The translations under genes were made by a program, and so were the position numbers. The notes under the pieces are model-generated. The model ran no database searches. It was not told the origin of the DNA and saw only the letters and a list, made by a program, of their open reading frames with translations. From the NCBI GenBank assembly GCA_949825025.1, contig OX463787.1, positions 18,447,482-18,511,481 of the forward strand: a stretch of DNA of 64,000 bases, given 5' to 3'. Origin of the DNA: Siphlonurus alternatus (taxonomy: Eukaryota; Arthropoda; Insecta; Ephemeroptera; Siphlonuridae). The stretch's first letter is position 1, and each line of letters starts with the position of its first letter. Of the stretch, positions 59,101 to 64,000 are shown in pieces.

Positions 59101-59225
59101 CTGGTTTGGTCAAGAAGGACGATGCTAAAACTGGAGTGGACACAACTGCAAGTGGACCTCTCTTCCAGCAACGACCATATCCCAGCCCAGGTGCTATTCT
59201 CAGAGCCAATGCAAACAAGAAATAA
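50119..59225 (+). CDS. PQBP1: Polyglutamine-binding protein 1 (PQBP1), whole gene, 5 exons, 288 aa
   Basis: Spliced coding sequence 50119-50191, 50432-50541, 52310-52485, 58074-58442, 59087-59225 (867 nt). Every junction is GT-AG and phase is kept throughout. PQBP1 is a nuclear WW-domain protein that links RNA polymerase II and splicing: its WW domain binds proline-rich splicing partners and its unstructured C-terminus binds the U5 snRNP 15-kDa protein. Visible here: start [15 protein letters not shown] (the vertebrate protein also starts MPLP..L..RL.KRG), an acidic [10 protein letters not shown], a C/H-containing [11 protein letters not shown] segment, a WW domain at about 107-138 with W112, FFYW 123-126 and W135, a Ser/Asp-rich acidic stretch, [11 protein letters not shown], and the family C-terminus with [16 protein letters not shown] at 269-284. 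The human protein is 265 aa. It lacks the Asp-Arg/Glu-Arg repeats of mammals. The start was chosen by homology at the MPLP. Confidence 0.95.
50432..50541 (+). CDS. PQBP1: PQBP1 exon 2, with alternative in-frame acceptors
   Basis: Codes residues 25-61, including [10 protein letters not shown] and an Ala/Lys/Arg-rich helix; donor GTGAGATTC. Three AGs end at 50431, 50437 and 50440 (TAGCTGCAGCAG) and all keep frame, so exon starts at 50432, 50438 or 50441 would give proteins of 288, 286 or 285 residues. I used the first; CTGCAG at 50437 has the better -3 base. Confidence 0.88.
50616..51136. repeat. Double-ended palindromic element in PQBP1 intron 2
   Basis: The outer arms CCCTTGTCCGGCATAATGAG and CTCATTATTTCGGACAAGGG are inverted. 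An inner palindrome (about 50697-51022) begins CAATGAGATATTAGAATGTG and has a CRE-MITE-like core with TGACGTCACGGGCGG (right copy TGATGTCA). A MITE nested symmetrically in another, or a fusion family. The inner end also occurs alone at 45299. Confidence 0.85.
51437..52226. repeat. Composite TIR element in PQBP1 intron 2
   Basis: Ends ATGGGCTTACGGGGTGTCAT and TACACCCTATAAGCCCAT. The subterminal 'ggctcaatcaaaagaggagg' faces 'cctcttttgattgagcc'. A second, inner palindrome has 'gtctcgtgacctggaggctc' (about 51560) facing 'gagcctccaggtcacgagac' (about 51754), but the inner right arm is followed by about 290 bp of another repeat (51876-52165) before the outer end. It ends 83 bp before exon 3. Confidence 0.85.
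51876..52165 (-). repeat. Dispersed repeat copy inside the composite element
   Basis: Reverse-complement relative of 16795-17460. It has no GGGCGCGATTCAC MITEs, reading straight through 'gtcaaatactt...caacaccataatta' on the - strand, and no (TA)n expansion ('gctataggtattgccgtatc'). It therefore serves as the empty-site reference for the 17-kb copy. Confidence 0.8.
52310..52485 (+). CDS. PQBP1: PQBP1 exon 3
   Basis: Codes residues 62-119 plus two bases. Acceptor TTATTTTGTAACAG and donor GTAAGTGTT. It contains [19 protein letters not shown], a Lys-rich KKKKK stretch and the start of the WW domain ([14 protein letters not shown]). The Cys/His-bearing segment before the WW domain is not in the human protein as I know it; I believe arthropod orthologues have it, but could not check. 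Confidence 0.94.
52486..53160. other. First part of PQBP1 intron 3; nothing recognised
   Basis: Reading frames at 52473-52847 are intronic read-through from exon 3 or opposite-strand noise. A poly(T) run sits near 52826-52843. Confidence 0.5.
53165..53620 (+). pseudogene. Degenerate LINE C-terminus in PQBP1 intron 3
   Basis: The + strand reads [16 protein letters not shown], then [14 protein letters not shown] and a stop. A +1/-1 shifted frame continues with [18 protein letters not shown] and GRP. 'L(H/R)WFGHVER' plus '...GRP' is the hallmark C-terminus of many non-LTR retrotransposon polymerases. It ends with (TATG)n, a common LINE tail, followed by T-rich sequence. Frameshifted and truncated. 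Confidence 0.75.
54082..55150 (+). repeat. 159-bp minisatellite with three-unit higher-order period
   Basis: The word 'attca(t/g)attcacctattc' or its variant starts near 54082, 54241, 54400, 54563, 54722, 54881 and 55044. Spacings are 159, 159, 163, 159, 159 and 163, giving an exact 481-bp three-unit period. The 163-bp unit carries an extra 'attaa' after 'gggtgcga' and 'actcgctatgg'. Because 159 is divisible by 3, a 53-codon frame repeats through units; stops between units argue against coding. Confidence 0.9.
55334..55693. repeat. Palindromic MITE, TTAAGGTAGAAATAAC ends
   Basis: Left TTAAGGTAGAAATAACACGC and right GCGTGTTATCTCTACCTTAA. The central arms 'ttaataactcgaaaactgg' face each other. 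Inserted within the larger inverted-repeat element. Confidence 0.88.
56014..56214 (+). repeat. Partial copy of the microsatellite foldback family
   Basis: Ends CAAATTCGGCTTTGGGTGCC then (TA)n, matching the right terminus of the element at 42186-43822. Interior words 'gatcagatctagattggagc' and 'ggagcatcgtggtttgaccc' match its 'gcaaaactagatctgctc' subrepeats. The left terminus is missing. Confidence 0.75.
56730..57430 (-). repeat. Inverted right-arm array of the 159-bp minisatellite
   Basis: 'aatgtgggacacttgaat' recurs near 56752, 56910, 57069 and 57233, then a divergent unit near 57391. These are reverse complements of the left-arm monomers. It has fewer units than the left arm, so the arms have evolved in length independently. 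Confidence 0.88.
57645..58018. repeat. Palindromic MITE abutting PQBP1 exon 4
   Basis: AATGGTAAGATAACGCCACCA faces TGGTGGCGCTATCTTACC. The arms 'caacttctatgttaaattagt' and 'catggagaaatggaac' are related to the copy at 55334. It ends 55 bp before exon 4, so it overlaps the likely branch-point region of intron 3. Confidence 0.88.
58074..58442 (+). CDS. PQBP1: PQBP1 exon 4
   Basis: Codes from the last base of codon 120 to residue 242 plus two bases. Acceptor TTGACTCTGTTTAG; donor GTGTGA at 58443 (weak). It finishes the WW domain ([18 protein letters not shown]), then a variable region with a Ser/Asp acidic stretch ([13 protein letters not shown]), an Arg/Ser-rich part, and [14 protein letters not shown], which aligns with the mammalian LDPMDPSSYSDAPR. 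The frame that continues past 58442 is intron read-through. Confidence 0.94.
58494..58880. repeat. Palindromic MITE in PQBP1 intron 4
   Basis: Left TGTACACCCCACTCCAATTC and right GTTGGGTGTAC region are inverted ('aaaatctcgggg' facing 'ccccgagattttt'). A strong central stem has 'attgccgcggggaaggcggc' facing 'ccttccccgcggcaataa'. It starts about 50 bp after the exon 4 donor and fills most of the 644-bp intron. Confidence 0.88.
59087..59225 (+). CDS. PQBP1: PQBP1 exon 5 (terminal)
   Basis: Acceptor TTTGCTTGTTATTTGCAG. Codes R243 to K288 and [23 protein letters not shown] then [20 protein letters not shown] is the conserved C-terminus, nearly residue for residue as in mammals; this region is the U5-15kD-binding part. 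It ends in ANKK, shorter than the mammalian tail. Confidence 0.97.
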
Positions 59226-59318
59226 CTTTGTGCCACACAGACAGGCATGCATCTCTGTTAGTCAGATTTTTAAGCAGTGTAACAAATTACAGTATGTTAT
59301 TTGTCGGATTCGTAACGA

Positions 59319-59612
59319 AGTGTAGACCTCAAATGGATAGAGGGTGCAATTTTATGCTACCCTGATTTTTTTCAGACCGGGAACTATTTTTAAATAATTA
59401 TTGAATGTCCTTTTTATGACGTCACGATACGCCGCTCCTTAAGAAAAAGATAGGACTTGCCGCCTCGTGACGTCATGCACAAAAAGAACTTGTAATCATT
59501 TTTTTAAAAATACTTCCCGGTCTCAAAAAAATCTGAAAAAAAAATCAGGCGAGCATAACTTTGCACCCTCTATCTATTTTTGCAATAAAAAAATTGAAAT
59601 CGATACTCCATT
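59319..59612. repeat. CRE-MITE, copy 7, in the PQBP1 3' flank
   Basis: Left GTGTAGACCTCAAATGGATA (slightly truncated) and right ATCGATACTCC. The left centre has TGACGTCACGA and the right TGACGTCATG. It begins 94 bp after the PQBP1 stop codon. Confidence 0.85.
59584..59589 (+). terminator. First AATAAA after the PQBP1 stop (within the MITE)
   Basis: No canonical AATAAA is present between the stop at 59225 and this site. It lies in the 'tttttgcaataaaaaaatt' of the MITE's right arm and is followed by 'ccattgtgttacctccctcc', which is GT/T-rich as expected downstream of a cleavage site. I infer that it may serve as the gene's poly(A) signal. Confidence 0.45.
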
Positions 59613-60637
59613 GTGTTACCTCCCTCCTGTCTTCATTTTGTAAGTGCTCCCGAGTGCATTGATTGAAACGTGGAATGTGGCAAGTCTTCATGTACGTAGT
59701 AACTGACACTGCTACGGTTGATCCTGTATATTATTATAGTCCTTCTATATAGAGGGACATTTCACCATTCAATATTGATGTACGTTGTTAAAAGTTATTT
59801 GTTACATATGTAATAGAGCATATTTCATAAAACGAGTTTTTGAATGCAATACTTGTTGTTGTTTTTTACCTAAACAAAAACTTTAAAATATTGCTCACAT
59901 ACGACACATACGAGTATGAAAGCTCTACTATAATATTTAAAGCAGGGAGTGGAACCGGCTGCCTTTTTAAGCGGATCAGGATCTCGGATCACCTTGTTTA
60001 AAAAGCGGTTCCGAGGATATATAGCATGCATTTTGAGAGATATGAAAAAATATTAATTTAATTAATTGAAAGTTTTTTGTACGGAGAGAACAAAACAAGC
60101 ATGCAATAAAACTTATTTTTATAATAAGCTCGCGATCAATAACATTTTATCGTCATAATAAGAAGAATTATAAGACAATGAAATGCGAGCAAATTGAGCC
60201 ACTTTTTTTTTTTATTTTTTTTTTTTTAAATTTTCTTAATGACAAAATTTTGACTATTGTTTTTATATTTTTAAGAATAAAATACAGGTTTCTTGCAATC
60301 GATCCACCCTTCCAGGTGGAACTGCGTTCCGGACCGTTCCGCCACGTACACTTTTATTTTATCACTGCTGATGGTTATTCATCATCAGTGACGTCATCCG
60401 AGATAGCCAGTCGGCGATTTTGTGTTCAGCGATTGGCCAGCTCGTATGACATCGTTAATAATAAAAAACTATGACGATTGGTCAATATTAGTGGCGTGGC
60501 CGCTCGGAATATCGGTGGAATTAAATGCAAGGTTAATTCTTCAAATTCCTATACTTTCTTTCTAATACCCATAAGACACGGGGCAGAGACCCGAGCCTAC
60601 AGAGAACTCGTTCTCCCCCCCTCCCCCCCACCCCCCG
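59613..60637. other. Intergenic, no gene recognised
   Basis: AT-rich with a T-rich run at 60203-60230. A GC-richer patch at 60300-60480 contains 'cagtgacgtcatccgag' and a 'gatggttattcatcatcagtg' hairpin. The 98-codon frame here has no recognised motif. Confidence 0.4.
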
Positions 60638-60880
60638 GTGTCTTACGGCCAGGGATTTGATCAGAGAGCTTCACTGATGTAACTGAGAGTGTGGCGCTGC
60701 TAATTGTTCGGCACCGCCCAGAGACCCTTAGAGACTTCCCCGTGTCTTTTATGGCCAGAAATTTTTGATATGGCCTGAGCAAGGTCCAAGTGCGTGGCAG
60801 CGCTGCTGCATCGCATGGGCGCGGTTGGACACGGCCCGGCTCTCTCTGTGGGTCGAGTTCTCTCTCTGAGGCTCTGAGTA
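60638..60880. repeat. Relative of the GC-rich TIR element at 32115
   Basis: 'ggtgtcttacggccagggat' and 'ttgatcagagagc' match the left arm of 32115-32342 ('gtgtcttatggccagggatt'). A second 'cgtgtcttttatggccagaa' follows at about 60744. The arms are rearranged rather than a clean palindrome. Confidence 0.6.
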
Positions 60881-60951
60881 ATGTGTACGTGTCCGCTTTA
60901 TAGGAGCCCACCATTCAGCTGACTCCTGACTCTATATATACAGTATATAGC

Positions 60952-61055
60952 TCTGAGCAGTGTCTTTGTCTTATTTTCTCGAAAAACTTTTGAGTTTTCA
61001 GCGCCCAAAAAAACAATTGACTAACGTCGCTAAAAAGTGGCAGCACCATACAGAC
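60952..61055 (+). repeat. Dispersed repeat shared with 41327-41430
   Basis: See the copy at 41327. Here it is followed by a GC-richer block ending CATGAACTG with donor GTAAGTTTT at 61138, so it may be the upstream part of a 5' exon. Confidence 0.7.
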
Positions 61056-61137
61056 CTCAATTTTGTAAGCAAATCTTTTTGGCGGGACCTTGCCTTAGAC
61101 GACTCCGGCAGAAATATCATAATATTTACATGAACTG
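61056..61137 (+). other. Candidate 5' noncoding exon
   Basis: A GC-richer block with 'ttggcgggaccttgccttag' ends at a consensus donor GTAAGTTTT. A further acceptor at 61573 (AATGTTTCAG) opens a block 'ataacggagatgaaacctca' that has only a 17-codon frame. Together they could be the 5' UTR of the ZAD-like exon at 62066. Confidence 0.35.
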
Positions 61138-62065
61138 GTAAGTTTTAATAATATTGATCACAACGATTCATTACCATTATGTTTATCCTTCTTGTTTGTT
61201 TTGTTATTTCATGTCTTGAACAAAAATTACGTTAAAATAAAGTCGTTTAAAAATGAAGCTGATTCAGCTTGGGGGGCGTGGCGTGTCAAATTTTAAAAAC
61301 AGTTTGGACCAAATATACTCAAAGGATAAAATGTTTACAAACAATTTCAGTAACTTCTGTACGTACAAATTATAACGTATGCATACAGTATGTGTATAAT
61401 ACACATACGTATGTCTGAAATTGTAAATTCTCTATTTCTAACAGCCAGATCAAAAAATACAGCCGATCATGCCTTGTCTTTTTTTACTCATTAAATCATT
61501 TACAGTAGCTTGATGCTGTTATTTCCTACAGTATGTATAATGTTCTAACAAAGTTCTGTCAATAATGTTTCAGATAACGGAGATGAAACCTCAACACTCC
61601 GAGAGAGACGATTATTGGAAATTCTCTCTGTGAGATGTTGATCAATAATTGACTGATCAACAACAATTGCAGTCAACGGCCAGGTTTGTTGACGTTTTGT
61701 ATTTCATTGTCCCTTAAACGTTGCTTTCACCTTGTAATTGGGCTTTAAATTTGTATTTTTCTGTTAAAATAAACCAAGTTTTGTTTAGAAGAAGAGTTGT
61801 CATTCTAAAAATTATCAACAATTTATCGACAGCTAGTTTTGTCGACAGTTGAGATATTTTATCAACGATACAAACGGATATTTAAAGTTTTTTAATGAAA
61901 TAAAAAGTACGTACTGTATGCATTAAACATAAAACAGGGATACAGTACAGTACACATAAAGTGTTAAATTATTAAACTAAAGCTCAGTTCTTCATATTCT
62001 TATTGCTAATTTGATGAGAGAGGTTCAGTAACAAAGGCTGAAAGACTAAAATTTGTTGTTGTCAG

Positions 62066-62177
62066 GATGGAGATGTTGTGCCGCATGTGTGCTGGCATCG
62101 CGAACCCTGGGGTGTGTCTGCTGGACCCGGCACATCAGTGACTGGCAGTCTGCGCTCAGAAGAACCTCAACATCACG
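62066..62177 (+). pseudogene. ZAD-zinc-finger-like exon with an in-frame TGA
   Basis: Acceptor TTGTTGTTGTCAG and donor GTGAGCTCA bracket 112 nt. ATG at 62067 reads MEMLCRMCAGIANPGVCLLD and four more residues, then TGA at 62139-62141, then the same frame continues LAVCAQKNLNIT to the donor. LCRMC fits the first Cys pair of the ZAD domain that begins many arthropod C2H2 zinc-finger proteins, and the post-stop LA..C......I lies where ZAD has its helix. The TGA could be a CGA that lost its CpG cytosine. Either a dead exon, a strain or sequencing difference, or not ZAD at all. The rest of the gene would lie beyond the window or be lost. Confidence 0.4.
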
Positions 62178-62546
62178 GTGAGCTCACCAAAGATAGTGTG
62201 TGATTAACCCTGGCAATACCAAGAGGGGTTAGAAACAACACGTAAATCTTTTAAAGTGGGAAAAAAGTGTGAAATAATACTCCAAAAATTCTGAACAAAT
62301 TTGTAATTCTTAGCAACCCAGCATTGTATTTCTGCAAAAAAAAAAAAGCAGCTGTAAAAAATAAAATCATAAAACTTTACATTCTTTTAACATGTGATTT
62401 AAATAGAGGGTCATTTAGCCCCCCCCCCCCCCTTGATAAAGAGTGTGACAAAAAAGTACTTGGTAATACTAGGATTAAATTATTGAATTGCTCTCAACTT
62501 TTGAAGCAATCATATAATTATAATTTATAGAAGTAGCAAATTTTAT

Positions 62547-62886
62547 AATGGACAAGCTGCATCAAATTTTTTTATTGCAGAAATGAATAAAGGGTACAAA
62601 ATTATGCTACTCTGAATTTTTTTCAGATTTTTTTGAGACCTGGAACTATTTTTAAATAATTATTGAAAGTTCAGTAAGTTCAAGTTGGTACCCCTGAATC
62701 CTTAATGAAAAAGATAGGACGAAGACGCCTATTGACTCCTCCAGGGGGCATGGCCGCACTTTCAATAATTATTAAAAAATAGTTCTGGGTTTCAAAAAAA
62801 TCGGGAAAAATTCAGAGTACCTGTAGCATAATTTGGTACCCTCTATTCATTTTTGCAATAAAAAATTTTCATGTCGGTTGTCCATT
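62547..62886. repeat. Palindromic MITE, GGACAAC-end subfamily, copy 4
   Basis: AATGGACAAGCTGCATC and CATGTCGGTTGTCCATT at the ends; arms 'ttattgcagaaatgaataaa' and 'tctattcatttttgcaata'. The central 'tacccctgaatcc' faces 'cctccagggggc'. Noncoding. Confidence 0.9.
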
Positions 62887-62904
62887 ATTGACATACTTTT
62901 TCTT

Positions 62905-63020
62905 CCTTATCTAATTACCCCACCCCAAGCTCATAGGGTTGTATCCCTAGAAAAAAGAAAATGTGAAACTTCTGAAAATAATTAATATTGCAATAAAAAA
63001 TGAAAGAACAGTTTTATCTT
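62905..63020 (+). mobile_element. SINE 3'-tail fragment and following short repeat
   Basis: 'aagctcatagggttgtatcc' resembles the 3' tail of the 5S-SINE (AGCTCTTAGGGGTGTATCC). The sequence that follows ('attgcaataaaaaatgaaag' then 'aacagttttatc') recurs at about 63936-63970 after a similar tail-like word, so the two ends share one repeat of about 100 bp. Confidence 0.5.
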
Positions 63021-64000
63021 TACGTATTTAAAATGTATATTAAGGATTATTGTCACTGGTCTTAGGAAATGGTAAATGACTCCAATTTTTTTAGCACTGC
63101 ATAGAGAAAAAATAAATAAAAATTCTCATGCAATAAAAAACACCTAAATTCAGTGCCATTATTTTTTTAATTGAGATATAAGAAACGCATGTTATCAAAT
63201 GCAAATTTCTATCTCCGTAATGGTACTGAATAATGGATTCAAATTTTAGCTTAAAAAACAATCATTATTTTAAATAGAATTATGATGAAATAAAAATTAT
63301 ATATTACCATTTACTTTTTGAGATACAGGCCTTCAAAGAAAGTGCACAACTCGGCAATGTTGCTTTAAGCGCAACTGAATGGGATGGGCGTAGTAAATAA
63401 ATATTAAACAATGTTGCCATGTCGTCATAAATCATCAAAAATCAACCAGCTGATTTTTGCGGTCATCAGCAGCCATCTTGACCAATGAGTCAAAACAGCA
63501 AAAATTTATTCACCGCTCATATTAAATGTTTTTCAATATTTTCAAGGATGGTGGATGAATAAAATACACAAGAAAGTGTTTTAAGTTATTCATTTTATTA
63601 AATAAACATTTTTTATTGTACTTATCATTGCTCTCCTAATACTGCTTCTTATTGTCACTCATATGTATTGCGTATGAAAAACAGATGGCAGCGTATAAAA
63701 AAAGATGGTGGAACTTCCGGTGACAATAACTATTAACTTATTTACTTAATTTTTGAATTGATTTTAAAATTAGGGTCTTAAACCATTAAAATTCATTCAA
63801 GTAATAATTTTGATAATATTTGACTACATACTTTCCCTTATTTTTATTGTTCCCTATCTAATACCCAACTTCAAGTTTCAAGCCCTTATAGAGAAATACT
63901 GTATGTGGAATTCTTGAGAATTTTTTTAAAATATATTGTAATAAAAAATGAAAGTGCAGTGTTTATCATTATTATAATCCACTGCACAGTACAATCCAGT
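63021..64000. other. Intergenic to window end; no gene recognised
   Basis: AT-rich with scattered GC-richer words ('accagctgatttttgcggtc', 'acagatggcagcgtataaaa'). The stretch at 63850-63970 is a second copy of the tail repeat at 62905. No supported gene. Confidence 0.45.

Noticed and set aside
60597..60914. Minus-strand 105-codon frame
   Set aside because: Falls in the rearranged GC-rich TIR element; GC-rich sequence lacks stops by chance, and there is no motif or splice support.

Overview
This is an AT-rich nuclear window from an animal, most likely an arthropod. The only gene I recognise with confidence is a five-exon PQBP1 orthologue (polyglutamine-binding protein 1, a WW-domain spliceosome cofactor) on the + strand at 50119-59225. 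The arthropod guess rests on the character of its N-terminal half, on a ZAD-zinc-finger-like exon at 62.07 kb, on 5S-rRNA-derived SINEs and on the density of foldback MITEs. I cannot name the species. There are no operons, prokaryotic signals, true rRNA or tRNA genes, or CRISPR arrays.

Layout. 0-20 kb is gene-poor: AT-rich unique sequence, palindromic MITEs, a 765-bp tandem segmental duplication (4.9-6.7 kb), an interrupted 5S-SINE, and two hAT-type MITEs (one with a perfect 8-bp target-site duplication). 20-24 kb has three exon-like blocks that partly duplicate one another. 24-27 kb has 5S-SINE copies, one split by a 405-bp hAT-type insertion with a perfect 8-bp duplication. 28-40 kb holds a series of sharply bounded, GC-richer, splice-flanked segments on the + strand. 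The best set (33077-39929) keeps one frame open across four exons and starts next to a 24-bp repeat that alternates CRE and nuclear-receptor half-sites. 37-48 kb is nested transposons: TIR elements inside TIR elements, a 1.6-kb foldback in an AT microsatellite, two small hAT elements, and a LINE fragment split by a 1.24-kb TIR element that carries a small spliced reading frame on the - strand.

PQBP1 sits in a dense repeat nest. A palindromic MITE ends about 87 bp before its start codon, introns 2-4 each contain at least one palindromic element, intron 3 contains a 3.74-kb inverted-repeat element with minisatellite arms, and the first canonical AATAAA after its stop lies inside another MITE.

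The commonest repeat is a palindromic MITE superfamily of about 290-340 bp (at least 12 copies). Its arms carry TGACGTCA (CRE) words near the centre. One strand of each arm looks like a splice acceptor and the other like a poly(A) signal. The strongest candidates for new biology are the captured-gene-like TIR element (47.2-48.5 kb), the higher-order-repeat inverted element (53.9-57.6 kb), the microsatellite-resident foldback (42.2-43.8 kb) and the CRE/acceptor/poly(A) MITE family. All calls come from reading the sequence by eye; percentages and database identities were not computed.
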